Below, piece after piece: positions 1 to 8,208 of a stretch of DNA of 40,684 nt; the stretch's first letter is position 1, and the number at the start of each line of letters is the position of its first letter. The stretch is from assembly GCA_013215565.1 (NCBI GenBank), contig JABSQV010000004.1, positions 110,591 through 151,274 of the forward strand, given 5' to 3'. The notes below the pieces were generated by a model. The model had not been told where the DNA came from, made no database searches, and saw nothing but the letters and a program-made list of their open reading frames with translations. The translations under genes were made by a program, and so were the position numbers. The DNA comes from Myxococcales bacterium. GTDB taxonomy: Bacteria; Myxococcota_A; UBA9160; SZUA-336.

Positions 1-211
1 CCCGGATCCAGACCAGGTGGTGACTGGTGTGCGAGTCGCGTCCGAGCTCGACGATTCGAAACTCCCGATCGCTCGGCAGCGGGTTCGCTTCGAACTGTGA
101 CGCGATCGACTCGGTCACGCGACCGCCGGGAAGCAGCACGTCCAGAACCGCGGGCGGCGCATCGGCACGAACCGGAAGCGCCCACAGCAGCAGCAGCAGC
201 GCGAAGCGCAT
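1..211 (-). CDS. Exported protein of unknown function, N-terminal 70 residues only
   Basis: The reading frame opens with ATG at 211 and runs off the left edge, so only about 70 residues are visible. The first 20 or so form a signal peptide: MRF, a run of five leucines written as CAG/CTG repeats at 184-200, then Trp-Ala-Leu and a likely cleavage site near Val-Arg-Ala-Asp-Ala. The mature part that can be seen is not recognised. The start lies only 5 bases after the stop of the luciferase-like gene on the same strand, so the two are probably co-transcribed. The start is well supported by the signal peptide; the function is unknown. Confidence 0.6.
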   Translation of the reverse strand, partial: MRFALLLLLWALPVRADAPPAVLDVLLPGGRVTESIASQFEANPLPSDREFRIVELGRDSHTSHHLVWIR

Positions 212-216
212 GCGAC

Positions 217-1128
217 TCAAGCCTCGAAGGCCGCAAACAGTTCCTCGAAGGCCTTCAGCTGATTTCCAACCGCCGAGGAGGGAACCAGGATCGGCGTTCG
301 TACGCCGCTCTCGCGCCAGGCTTCCACGCCGTCCCGAACCTCCGTCGCCGTTCCGAAGAGCGTCGTGTCGGCCAGCCACCGATCGGAGAGCAGCGCCGGG
401 ACACGCTCCATTTCGCGCGCCTCGACCGCCTTCTCGACCGCCTGCATCTCCTCGACATAGCCCGCTTCCTTCCAGTAGTTCCGATAGTTCGGAAGCATCG
501 CGTAGCCGGTCAAGGTTCGGCGGTTGACCTCCATCGCGGCCGCGCGGTCCTCCGAGATGCAGGTCGGAATCATGTTGCCGATGTAGAACGAGTCATCTTC
601 GCGACGGTCGGAGGGAAGCACGGACAGCGACTCGGCCATATGCGAGCGCGCCGCATTCGCGAACACCACGCCCGAGCCGATTTCGCCCGAGAGCGCGACC
701 ATCTTCTTCCGGAGCCCCGCGAGCACGATCGGCGGGAGCGCTCCCGCCCGCGGCACCTGCGCGAGTTCCTCGACGAAGCGACGCATGTCGGAGAGCGGGC
801 GCCCGGTCTCCACTCCCAGACGCTTGTGCTGGGGTGCATGACTCACGCCGACCCCGAAATAGAAGCGTCCCCCCGACAGCTCGTGGATCAACGACGCGGA
901 CTGCGCGAAGTCCGACACGTGGCGCGTATAGATGTTCGCAATGCTGGTCCCGAACGGGATCCGTTCGGTACTGAGCGCCAGCGCCAGGCACAGGCCCATT
1001 CCGTCGCCGACGCTCGCACAATAGACCCCGGCGAAGCCGCGCGCTTCGATTTCGCGCGCCAGCTCGAGCGTCGCCTTTCTGCGCCGCGGTACCGCCGCGA
1101 GGCTCACGGCGGGCATCGAAACAGCCAT
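217..1128 (-). CDS. LLM-class (luciferase-like) flavin/F420-dependent oxidoreductase
   Basis: A 303-residue protein of the luciferase-like monooxygenase fold, a TIM barrel that uses FMN or F420. Family signs are the N-terminal stretch on a body position 'ARGFAGVYCASVGDG', the segment with 'SGGRFYFGVGVSH' near residues 85-97, and the C-terminal 'GTATEVRDGVEAWRESGV' substrate-lid region. Length is normal for the F420-type subgroup. The ATG at 1128 is preceded by GGGGAG at a 5-base gap, so the start is firm. The substrate cannot be told from sequence. The gene ends 5 bases before the partial exported-protein gene and sits 64 bases downstream of ispG on the same strand. Confidence 0.85.
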   Translation of the reverse strand: MAVSMPAVSLAAVPRRRKATLELAREIEARGFAGVYCASVGDGMGLCLALALSTERIPFGTSIANIYTRHVSDFAQSASLIHELSGGRFYFGVGVSHAPQHKRLGVETGRPLSDMRRFVEELAQVPRAGALPPIVLAGLRKKMVALSGEIGSGVVFANAARSHMAESLSVLPSDRREDDSFYIGNMIPTCISEDRAAAMEVNRRTLTGYAMLPNYRNYWKEAGYVEEMQAVEKAVEAREMERVPALLSDRWLADTTLFGTATEVRDGVEAWRESGVRTPILVPSSAVGNQLKAFEELFAAFEA

Positions 1129-1192
1129 CGTCGTCTCCCCTTCCGGTTCGAGCGCGCCAGTCTAACCCAGGCCGTCGCGACGCGCGGGAACC

Positions 1193-2362
1193 CTAGCCTG
1201 CGACCTCGCCGCGCTCTTCGATCAGCCGGTCGAGTTCGACCCGAAGTCTATCCAGGACCACGTCGTAGCCGAACGCACCGAGCTTCTGCTCGCCGCGCTT
1301 CAGGTTTACGACGCGCGGCCCACACCAGAGCCCGAGGTCGGCGTCGTCGGTCTCGCCGGGTCCGTTCACGCGGCAGCCCATCACGGCGATCGTCAAATCG
1401 TGGCCGCGCGCGTAACTCGCCAGATCCCGCACCTGCTCGGCGAGTTCTACGAAACGCGTGTTCTCGACGCGTGAGCAGGAGGGGCACGAGATGATGTTGA
1501 GCCCGCCGCCGAAGTCCGGCACCGACCGAAAGCGACCCTGCGCGATGTCTTCGAGAATCTCGTGACCGATCCGGACCTCCTCGTGCTTGCGCTCGTTCGG
1601 AAGCGTGAGCGAAACCCGGATCGTGTCTCCGATCCCCTGTGGAATCAGCTGTTCGAAGGCGATCCGCGTCTTGATCTCGCCCTCGGGCAGCAATCCCGCC
1701 TCGGTGACACCGAGGTGAAGCGGCACCTCGGGGCGCTCGCTCGCAAAACGGCGATTCCCCTCGATCACGCGCCCGGGATCGGAGTCCTTGAGCGATACGA
1801 GGTAGTTTTGAAAGCCCAGGTCATCGAGCAGTTCGCAGTGGTCGAGCGCACACGACACCATCGCGCCGATCGAATCGCCCGGAAAGCGCTTGTCGTACTC
1901 GGGCGCCACGGAGCCACAGTTGACTCCGATGCGAAGCGCACAGTCGTGGCTGCCGGCGACCTCGGCCAGGTACGCAACCTTGTCGCGCATCGACTGCTGC
2001 CGCGCGTGGTGATGCAGATGACCGGGGTTGTAGCGGAGCTTGTCGACGTAGGGGGCGACGCGCTCAGCCAGTTGAAAGTGCTCCTGCAGGTCGACCACGA
2101 GTGCCGCGCCGGTCCGCTCGCGAATCGCGGCCAGAGCCTTTGCGTCGACCCCGCTGTCGACCGCGACACGCACCAGGGCCGCACCGGCCGCGCGCAGCGC
2201 CTCCGCCTGCGCGCTCGTCGCCTCGACGTCGCGGGTCGGGGTCGCGCACATGCTCTGAACGGAGATCGGGGCGCCGCCCCCGATCCGGACCGGGCCCGCC
2301 CGAACCACGCGGGTCGGGTTCCTGGAAATCCCTCCCGCCGGGTGTAGGGGCAGTTGCGACAC
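1193..2362 (-). CDS. ispG: 4-hydroxy-3-methylbut-2-en-1-yl diphosphate synthase
   Basis: IspG (GcpE) converts MEcPP to HMBPP, the penultimate step of the MEP isoprenoid pathway, using a [4Fe-4S] cluster and a flavodoxin or ferredoxin. The 389-residue product carries the N-terminal SVQSM motif (34-38), the three cluster cysteines as CPSC (Cys293, Cys296) and MGC (Cys330), and the catalytic Glu337 in NGPGE. It is the compact bacterial form, without the plant-type insert domain. I chose the GTG at 2362; a TAGCCT box ends 6 bases upstream and there is no clear Shine-Dalgarno, so the message may be leaderless. Identification is secure; the exact start less so. Confidence 0.95.
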   Translation of the reverse strand: MSQLPLHPAGGISRNPTRVVRAGPVRIGGGAPISVQSMCATPTRDVEATSAQAEALRAAGAALVRVAVDSGVDAKALAAIRERTGAALVVDLQEHFQLAERVAPYVDKLRYNPGHLHHHARQQSMRDKVAYLAEVAGSHDCALRIGVNCGSVAPEYDKRFPGDSIGAMVSCALDHCELLDDLGFQNYLVSLKDSDPGRVIEGNRRFASERPEVPLHLGVTEAGLLPEGEIKTRIAFEQLIPQGIGDTIRVSLTLPNERKHEEVRIGHEILEDIAQGRFRSVPDFGGGLNIISCPSCSRVENTRFVELAEQVRDLASYARGHDLTIAVMGCRVNGPGETDDADLGLWCGPRVVNLKRGEQKLGAFGYDVVLDRLRVELDRLIEERGEVAG

Positions 2363-2368
2363 GCCCTC

Positions 2369-2374
2369 AGGCTA
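2369..2374 (-). promoter_or_regulatory. -10-like box of ispG, leaderless geometry
   Basis: TAGCCT on the minus strand, 6 bases before the GTG start. No -35 match is evident. It belongs to a recurrent pattern in this window (gatC, thiI, ddl, larE, the hydrolase at 25135 and mutS2). Confidence 0.35.
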
Positions 2375-2430
2375 GCACCCCCGGGGCGTCGGCGGCCGGA
2401 ACTCCGGACCCGCGCGCTCCTCGCAGGCCG

Positions 2431-3642
2431 CTAGCGGCGGTAGCGTCCGAGCGCGGCTCTTCGGCGCGCCGTAAGCCGCGCCTCCCGTTCGGAGGGCGCC
2501 AGCCGGCGCGTGTCGTCGGGCAGGGCCCGTGCGAGTTCCGAGAGCGGAAGCTGGCGGAGCACGGGGGTCGGGGCCGCGTCCGCGAGCAGGAAACGCGCCG
2601 CCAACGTGCCCCGCTCATGGCCCGCCGCATCGAGCCAGTTCGGCACGCCCGGATCCTCGTGCGCGATCACGCCCCGGAAACCGCCATCGGAGTCGAGTTC
2701 GGCCTGATGCCCATTGAGCGACGACTGGCGGCTCGCAAAGTCGATCGCCTCCCAGTACCAGGTCGCCAGACTGATGCTCCAGTGGCGGCAGGCTGGCGGC
2801 GCGAATTCGACGATCACGGCTTCGCCCTCCGGACACCGAAAGTTCCCCATGCCGTAGGCCTGACCGCGCATCCCGGCGCGTTCGTCGCTGGCGGGCGTAT
2901 GCATGATGTTGAGCGTGTTAGGCGGGAGTTCCAGCATCGACCGGCTCATCTGCTCCCAGAGCGCGCCGCCCTTCTCGAGCCAACTCAGAAGCCGTTCGAG
3001 ACGGGCTCCGATCTCGTCCGCACGCAGCGACGGGGCCGACGCCGGTGCGTCCAGGCGTTCGATCAGGAGATCTGCCGGTCGCTCACGCTCCCAGTCGTTG
3101 AAGTACTGGCGCACCAGCACGAACTCGGCATCCGGCGCCAGCCGGAGCCAGTTGCGAGGCCGCGCTTCGCCGCCGAGAAACACCTCGAAGCGGCCGTCGG
3201 CCTCGACCTCGAGTTCCAGGCCGTTCAGCGAATCGATGGTCCCCCACTTCGAAATGTCGCCGAGCGCGAAGTGCCCGAAGTTGACCTGCAAGTCGAAATG
3301 GTTGGCACTGCCACGACAGCCGAAGATCCGGTAGGCAGCGTCGCCGCGTACGCCCGCCTGCAGGTAGAGACAGTCCGGGCAGTCCAGACCCCAACTGCGG
3401 CCGCGATCGATCATGCGCATGAACTCGGGATGCTCCGTGTCCGCCGCCTCGACACACACCGCGATCCCGGAGGCGAGAAAGCGCAGCAGGTAGCGAAACC
3501 CCTCTGCCCGGTCCCGTTCGCTGTCCGGGACGCCCGGGCCCAGGACCCGCGCGCGCGCATCTGCGATCGAACGGCAGAGCGCGTCCCAGGCAGCGCCCTC
3601 GACCACGCCGCCCGCGTCAAATGGGGATTTGCTCGACGCCAC
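2431..3642 (-). CDS. DUF1214-type protein of unknown function
   Basis: A 403-residue soluble protein. The C-terminal half, including 'RHWSISLATWYWEAIDF' (about 285-301) and a following Asn/Gly/His stretch, resembles the DUF1214 fold that often accompanies DUF1254. No enzymatic motif is visible and no function is known. The open frame extends further upstream, but GTG at 3642 is preceded by AAGGAGG (3647-3653) four bases away, which decides the start. It is divergent from the sulfotransferase gene, with 124 bases between the two starts, and ends 68 bases before ispG. Genes of this kind are common in actinobacteria and lipid-degrading proteobacteria. The family assignment is from memory of motif and layout. 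Confidence 0.65.
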   Translation of the reverse strand: MASSKSPFDAGGVVEGAAWDALCRSIADARARVLGPGVPDSERDRAEGFRYLLRFLASGIAVCVEAADTEHPEFMRMIDRGRSWGLDCPDCLYLQAGVRGDAAYRIFGCRGSANHFDLQVNFGHFALGDISKWGTIDSLNGLELEVEADGRFEVFLGGEARPRNWLRLAPDAEFVLVRQYFNDWERERPADLLIERLDAPASAPSLRADEIGARLERLLSWLEKGGALWEQMSRSMLELPPNTLNIMHTPASDERAGMRGQAYGMGNFRCPEGEAVIVEFAPPACRHWSISLATWYWEAIDFASRQSSLNGHQAELDSDGGFRGVIAHEDPGVPNWLDAAGHERGTLAARFLLADAAPTPVLRQLPLSELARALPDDTRRLAPSEREARLTARRRAALGRYRR

Positions 3643-3688
3643 GGGGCCTCCTTGTGTTCGGGTAAGCCGACATTCTGACGGATCCGGG

Positions 3689-3718
3689 TCGACGCCGCGC
3701 GCGCCGCCAGGATACCCT
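3689..3718 (+). promoter_or_regulatory. Possible sigma-70-type promoter of the sulfotransferase gene
   Basis: TCGACG (3689-3694, five of six to TTGACG) and TACCCT (3713-3718) are 18 bases apart, about 45 bases before the GTG at 3767, in the divergent gap with the DUF1214 gene. The match is weak and based on spacing only. Confidence 0.25.
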
Positions 3719-3766
3719 CGACGCGCACCGCGGACCCCGGGACCCGGGGGATCGCAAGGAGCGAGC

Positions 3767-4747
3767 GTGGAGCGTTTCATCGTCGGAACCGGACGCTGCG
3801 GATCGACCCTGCTCTCGCGGATGCTCCACGAGAGCCCCGAGGCGGCCAGCATCTTCGAGTTCTTCAACGGCCTCGACATGGCGCGGCGCTTCTCGGAAGA
3901 CGCGCTCGACGGCCCCGCCCTGGCGGAGTTGATCGCGGGTGAACAGACCTTCATCACGATGGTTCTGCGCCGGGGCTACGAAGTCCCCGAAGTGACCTAT
4001 CCCTTCGGCACGGGTGGACGCTTCTCGCGAGACGACGCGCTGCCCTGGATCCTGGTCTCGTGTCTCCCGCGCCTCTGCGATGACCCGGACGCGCTCTACC
4101 AGGACACGCTGGCCTTCGCGCGCAACAGGCCACGCCAAACGCTGGCCGACCACTACCGCGAACTCTTCGCCTTCTTCGCAGCCCGCACGGGCAAGGTCGT
4201 CTGGATCGAAAAATCCGGCTCCTCGATCGACTACATCCAGGACCTGCACGCGATGTTTCCCGATGCGCGCTTTCTGCATCTACACCGGGACGGGCGCGAG
4301 GCCGCGCTCTCGATGCGCGAACACCACGCCTACCGGCTCGCGATCTCGCTTTTGTACGGCCTCGATCCCGCGCTCGAGGCCCGGCCGGACGACACCGGAG
4401 AAGCCGCGGACCGCATCGATGCCCTGCTCGGCTCGCGGCCGGCCGCGGAACCCTTCGGGCGTTACTGGGCGGACCAGATCCAGCGCGGTGCCCGCGGCTG
4501 GAAGTCCATCGCCGACCCACACTTCTGCCAGATCCGCTTCGAGCACCTGGTCTCGGAACCCGAGACGACGCTCGGCGCGATCGCGAAGTTCTTCGAACTC
4601 GATCCCATCCGGGATGGCTGGATCGCTCGCGCGGCGGCCCTCGTTCGCGGGATCCCGCCCACACGACTCGAGACCCTCGAACCCGGCGAGCGGCAGGCCC
4701 TGATCGCGGCCTGCGAACCCGGACAGGCCCTGCTCGACCGGGGCTGA
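3767..4747 (+). CDS. Sulfotransferase-family protein
   Basis: A 326-residue PAPS-dependent sulfotransferase fold, expected to move a sulfuryl group to a hydroxyl or amine. The PAPS 5'-phosphosulfate loop is at the very N-terminus: GTGRCGSTLLSRML at residues 7-20. The 3'-phosphate region is 'ARFLHLHRDGREAALSMREH' near residue 165-185. The frame is open earlier, but GTG at 3767 has AAGGAG (3756-3761) five bases upstream and puts the loop where the family has it. Acceptor unknown: lipid, glycan and small-molecule acceptors all occur. It precedes the formyltransferase/aminotransferase-like fusion gene by 165 bases on the same strand, but that gene seems to have its own promoter. Confidence 0.8.
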   Translation: MERFIVGTGRCGSTLLSRMLHESPEAASIFEFFNGLDMARRFSEDALDGPALAELIAGEQTFITMVLRRGYEVPEVTYPFGTGGRFSRDDALPWILVSCLPRLCDDPDALYQDTLAFARNRPRQTLADHYRELFAFFAARTGKVVWIEKSGSSIDYIQDLHAMFPDARFLHLHRDGREAALSMREHHAYRLAISLLYGLDPALEARPDDTGEAADRIDALLGSRPAAEPFGRYWADQIQRGARGWKSIADPHFCQIRFEHLVSEPETTLGAIAKFFELDPIRDGWIARAAALVRGIPPTRLETLEPGERQALIAACEPGQALLDRG

Positions 4748-4786
4748 ATTCCGGGGCCCGCGGGGCGCCGTGATTCTGACGCCCTG

Positions 4787-4801
4787 GCCGGAGGATCCGG
4801 C
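4787..4801. repeat. Dyad (6-base arms) upstream of the sigma-54-type promoter
   Basis: GCCGGA, a GGA spacer, then TCCGGC. It lies 40 bases after the sulfotransferase stop and about 53 bases before the -24 element, so it could be a weak terminator of the upstream gene or a binding site for a bacterial enhancer-binding protein. No T-run follows. Confidence 0.3.
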
Positions 4802-4852
4802 GCTTTCCTGTCCGGTCTGACCCACGCTTCCGGGCACGTACACGACTGCGCC

Positions 4853-4868
4853 CGGCACAGCCTTTGCT
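4853..4868 (+). promoter_or_regulatory. Candidate sigma-54 (-24/-12) promoter
   Basis: The 16 bases CGGCACAGCCTTTGCT match the RpoN pattern: GG at 4854-4855, GC at 4866-4867, and TTGC as the -12 box at the standard distance. The predicted transcription start is near 4879, giving a leader of about 34 bases before the ATG at 4913, which has its own AAAGGAG site. Only the first base differs from TGGCAC. Confidence 0.5.
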
Positions 4869-4912
4869 GTTCTGGGCCAGGTCTTCCCTCGGCCGACCCC
4901 CAAAGGAGCCAG

Positions 4913-6451
4913 ATGGCGCGCAGCAGACCTCGCATCCTCCTGATCGGCGGGAGCTACCGGACCCTGTGTCTACTCGAGCACCTGCTCGAGCGCGGAGAGC
5001 GGGTCGTGGCCTTCCTCGGGCAGGAAGGCGGCTCGGAGCGCGACTTCTCGAGCGAGATCCTCGAGCACTGTTCGCGCGCGAACATCGCGACGCGCAGCGG
5101 GAACAAGTTCGGCGAGGAGATCGTGCGCTGGATCGAGGACTGTATCCGGCCCGAACTCGCGCTCGCGGTCGGCGTCACGACCGAGCTCCCGCTCGCGATC
5201 GGCGGCAACTGCCGCTTCGGGCTCATCGAAGTGAGCGATTGTCTGCAAGCCGACTCGAACCCGGGCGTCGTGCTTCGGCTCCGGGGCCAGGAAATCGCGG
5301 TGCGGCGCATCTCGCCCGAGGATCGGGCCGACCCGGACGAGGTCTACCTGCGCGTGATCGACGAAACCGTCGACGCCGTGAATGGCTACCTCGACGGCCT
5401 CGACTACGGCAAGCCGGCGGCGGCAAGCTCGATCCGCTTCGAAGCTTCGGTCGAGGCAGCGGGCGCGGCGTCCGGACTCGCGCAACTCGTCGAAGTTCCC
5501 GAACCCGGACCCCAGACCGACGCGCTGGAGCGCGAGGGCGCGGCCCGCCTGGGTGCGGACCACAGCCTGGCCCTGCGCTCGACCGAGGAGGCCTTCGCGC
5601 TGCTCCTACGCACGCTGGATCTCTCGGAGGGGGACGAGGTCATCTGCTCGCCGCTCAGCGGGACGGGCCTGCTCGCCGGAATCCGGCGCTGCGGCGCCCG
5701 GGCCGTGTTTGCCGACATCGACCCGGACCGGCTCACGCTGGACCCGGACCGCGTGCGGGCCGCGATCTCGCCCGGAACACGCGCGCTCGTGATCGGTCAC
5801 CCATTCGGCCAGCCCGCGCCCCTCGACCTGCTCTACGGGATCGCGCGAGAGGCCGGGATTGAGGTGATCGAGGACGGATCCGCCGCACTCGGGGCGGACT
5901 TTGAGGGGCATCCGCTGGGACAGAGCCCGTGCACCTGCGTGTTCCGAATCAACCAGGGGCCCGCATTGCCCGGCGAGGAGGCGGTCCTGGTCACGCTTTC
6001 GGGACCGCTGTGGGCGCGTCTCGAAACGCTCGCGCCGGGTCTGCGACTCGGCGGCGCCGCAGCCGCCCGGGCTCGCCAGCGCCTCGCGTGCCTGGACGAG
6101 ACGATCAGCCTGCGCACCCAACACGCGAGCGCGTACTCGGCAGAGCTGGCGCGCTACGACGCCTTTCGGATCCCGCCGACTCCCGAAGCGGCGCTACCCG
6201 TCTACGCTGCCTACCCGCTCCGGCTGACCCGCTTCGCGCGGGTGAGCGCAGACGACCTGCACAAGCTGCTCGGGGACTCCGGAATCGAAACCTGCCGGAT
6301 CGCGGTGCCACTCTCGGAACGGGAGCTGGCGGGTCTGCCGGCCACAGAGTCGCTCCGGAGCCAGGCAATCCTGCTCCCGGTCGGCCCGTCCCTGACCCCG
6401 CACCAGCGCAGCCGGGTGCTGGATTCCATCTTCGACTTCGCCGTCGGCTAG
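4913..6451 (+). CDS. Fusion of a degenerate formyltransferase fold with a lysine-less DegT/DnrJ/EryC1 aminotransferase fold
   Basis: 512 residues in two parts. Residues 5-165 follow the formyltransferase Rossmann fold: ILLIGGSYRTLCLLEHL at the start, a PELALAVGVTTELP strand, and then the place where formyltransferases carry Asn-x-His and a Leu-Leu-Pro segment; here it reads IEVSDCLQADSNPG, so those residues are gone. Residues 200-510 follow the PLP-dependent sugar aminotransferase fold: GDEVICSPLSGTG, then EDGSAALGADFEGHPLG. The segment that normally holds the Schiff-base lysine (FxPTKNLxxxGD) aligns without gaps to FRINQGPALPGE, so Lys is Gln. AAAGGAG precedes the ATG. Likely a non-transaminase or pseudoenzyme; ColD, where His replaces Lys, is a known precedent for altered chemistry. 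Substrate unknown. Confidence 0.75.
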   Translation: MARSRPRILLIGGSYRTLCLLEHLLERGERVVAFLGQEGGSERDFSSEILEHCSRANIATRSGNKFGEEIVRWIEDCIRPELALAVGVTTELPLAIGGNCRFGLIEVSDCLQADSNPGVVLRLRGQEIAVRRISPEDRADPDEVYLRVIDETVDAVNGYLDGLDYGKPAAASSIRFEASVEAAGAASGLAQLVEVPEPGPQTDALEREGAARLGADHSLALRSTEEAFALLLRTLDLSEGDEVICSPLSGTGLLAGIRRCGARAVFADIDPDRLTLDPDRVRAAISPGTRALVIGHPFGQPAPLDLLYGIAREAGIEVIEDGSAALGADFEGHPLGQSPCTCVFRINQGPALPGEEAVLVTLSGPLWARLETLAPGLRLGGAAAARARQRLACLDETISLRTQHASAYSAELARYDAFRIPPTPEAALPVYAAYPLRLTRFARVSADDLHKLLGDSGIETCRIAVPLSERELAGLPATESLRSQAILLPVGPSLTPHQRSRVLDSIFDFAVG

Positions 6452-7093
6452 ATGAGAACCACACTAGACGATAGTCTCTAACTATCTGATTATACTACTG
6501 TATATCTGTTTCTGAGTCGCGACTCTCGGTCTGTTTCAAGGATCAGAATCGATTACGACTTCTTGACCGAAGCTCATCAGTGCAGTCTCGTTCGCACGGA
6601 AGGGCTTCTTACGAAGACTTCACAGATCTCAATGCTGACGGTTCGCGCATCATCTATCAGCGCCGGCGCTCGAAGAAGGGCGTCGATCAGGCTCGGATCT
6701 CGCTCGCAACTTCAACTGGCTGCGTCGTCAAGACGACGAGACGCAGAAAGAAGAAGAACGCGGCAGTTCGCGTGAAGCTGCTCGACCGGGAAGCCCTCGT
6801 TCGAGACGCCCAACGCCTAAACCCGAAGACCGGAGAATTCGAGGATGGTCAGGGAGATGGTTCCCTTCTTGGGAAATACTGACTCACACGAAGGCGAAAA
6901 GAATTGAAGTGGACGAAGGTCTCGGATGACGTCTTCGCCAGCTAGCGTGGTGATCGCTTCGGGTCCTGCGGAAAGACGTTCAAACCGATTCTCGAGCTGG
7001 CTCAGATCAGCGAGATCGACTCGCACAAGCGGGTGCGGGACGCGAAGGCGCAATTCATTCGCTGATCGCGGGAGTTCATTCGGGAGGGGACAG
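6452..7093. other. AT-richer, poorly coding region (possible transferred or decayed DNA)
   Basis: This stretch is visibly poorer in G and C than the rest, especially 6460-6560 (TATACT, TATATC and similar). It contains a short inverted repeat, GATAGT/ACTATC with a CTCTA loop (6470-6486), and a 12-base perfect palindrome, GAGTCGCGACTC (6514-6525). Short frames on both strands overlap without a clear winner. No transposase, integrase or terminal repeat is recognisable. It is best read as remnant or acquired DNA between two otherwise compact gene blocks. Confidence 0.5.
6580..6882 (+). CDS. Doubtful small basic protein or gene remnant
   Basis: A 100-codon frame starting with GTG and no Shine-Dalgarno. 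The centre is strongly basic (Lys/Arg clusters around residues 27-33 and 54-60) and the end is acidic and polar. I do not recognise it. Codon use differs from neighbours, with more A/T in third positions. It may be a remnant of a larger gene whose other parts are lost, or non-coding. Another frame (6563-6775) overlaps it, which weakens the case further. Confidence 0.2.
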   Translation: MQSRSHGRASYEDFTDLNADGSRIIYQRRRSKKGVDQARISLATSTGCVVKTTRRRKKKNAAVRVKLLDREALVRDAQRLNPKTGEFEDGQGDGSLLGKY

Positions 7094-7297
7094 ATGAAAT
7101 CCCGTCAGATCGTTCATTTGCTTCTCTTTGGTTGCGTCGCTTCGCTCTGCCTTGGAGTGGGCTCGGCGTCTTGGGCTCAGAACGCGGAACTTGTGCAGAG
7201 AGCGGCGAGGGGGGATGCGAAAGCTCAGTACTACCTTGGACTCGACCTCGTCGCTACGAACTTACGGTCGGCCGAGCCGGCGCGAACTCAGAGGTAG
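7094..7297 (+). pseudogene. Truncated 5' end of a secreted Sel1-repeat protein
   Basis: ATG at 7094 follows GGGAGGGGA. The first 28 residues are a signal peptide: MKSRQ, a Leu/Cys/Val-rich core, and a site near SASWAQ. The next residues, NAELVQRAARGDAKAQYYLG, match the opening of a Sel1/TPR-like repeat. The similarity then stops abruptly near base 7250, and the frame runs 15 codons of unrelated sequence into the 3' end of ilvE on the other strand. Sel1 proteins normally have several such repeats, so this is a deletion remnant. The stop at 7295-7297 lies inside ilvE. Confidence 0.5.
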
Positions 7298-8208
7298 GTG
7301 AGCCAGGACTCGTACTTGCTTTCCCTGCCGCGAACCGCGTCGAAGAAGGTCGCCTGAATCGTGGTCGTCACGGGCCCGCGGCTCCCGTCTCCGATGCGGC
7401 GATCGTCCACCTCCCGAATCGGCGTGACCTCGGCCGCGGTTCCGGTCAGGAAGACCTCGTCGGCGGTATAGAGTTCGTCCCGCGTCAACTGCTGCTCGAC
7501 GAACGGGATCCCCTTGTCTCGCGCGATCGTGAGGACCGCGTCGCGCGTGATGCCCTCGAGGACCGAGGCCACGGGCGGCGTCTTCAACACGCCCGCTCGG
7601 ACCATGAAGAGGTTCTCGCCGCTCGCCTCCGCGACCAGCCCGGACGTGTCGAGCATGATCGCTTCGTCGTAGCCCAGCCGCGTAACCTCGCGCTTTGCGA
7701 GGATCGAGTTGACATAGTCGCCGCAGGTCTTCGACTTGTTCATTGCGGCGTTCACGTGGTGGCGCGAATACGACGAGACCTTGGCACGGATTCCGGTCTC
7801 CAGACTTCCCTCGCCGAGGTAGGCACCCCAGGGCCAGACGATCACCGCCACATGGACCGGGTTGTCGGTCGGCAAGAGTCCCATGGCGCCCGCTCCAAGA
7901 AAGACAAGCGGGCGGATGTAGCCCTCGGTCATGCCGTTGATGCGCAGCGTGTCGAGCACGACGCGCTCCAAGGCCTCGACGTCGTAAGGCAGATCGATTT
8001 CCAGGATCCGGGTGGAATCTCTCAGCCGCTCCAGGTGTTCGCGCAGCCGAAAGACCGCGCTGCGCTGATCCGCACACTCGTAGCAGCGGATGCCCTCGAA
8101 AGCGCCGAGGCCGTAATGGAGGGTGTGTGTGAGCAGATGGATCTGCGCGTCGTCCCAGGGGATCAGCTCGCCGTCCAGCCAGATTTGCTCGGTCTTCTCG
8201 ACCGCCAC
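7288..8208 (-). CDS. ilvE: Branched-chain amino-acid aminotransferase
   Basis: A fold-type IV PLP enzyme of 306 residues that makes or breaks down Val, Leu and Ile by exchange with 2-oxoglutarate. The PLP lysine is Lys160 in SKTCGDYVNSILAK, the same place as in E. coli IlvE. EASGENLF (195-201) and the phosphate-binding LTGTAAEVTPI (254-264) are also present. The frame stays open upstream, but GTG at 8208 gives the family's normal N-terminus. It overlaps by one base the TAG stop of the response-regulator fusion, with AGAAGGA just before. It is the last gene of the minus-strand run from gatC. Its 3' end abuts the Sel1 remnant. Confidence 0.93.
   Translation of the reverse strand: MAVEKTEQIWLDGELIPWDDAQIHLLTHTLHYGLGAFEGIRCYECADQRSAVFRLREHLERLRDSTRILEIDLPYDVEALERVVLDTLRINGMTEGYIRPLVFLGAGAMGLLPTDNPVHVAVIVWPWGAYLGEGSLETGIRAKVSSYSRHHVNAAMNKSKTCGDYVNSILAKREVTRLGYDEAIMLDTSGLVAEASGENLFMVRAGVLKTPPVASVLEGITRDAVLTIARDKGIPFVEQQLTRDELYTADEVFLTGTAAEVTPIREVDDRRIGDGSRGPVTTTIQATFFDAVRGRESKYESWLTYL

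Noticed and set aside
184..200. CAG trinucleotide repeat as a microsatellite
   Set aside because: On the minus strand it encodes the leucine run of a signal peptide, which explains it.
6817..7053. Minus-strand frame of 78 codons with a plausible amino-acid mix
   Set aside because: No Shine-Dalgarno, no recognisable family, and it overlaps other weak frames in an AT-rich remnant region.
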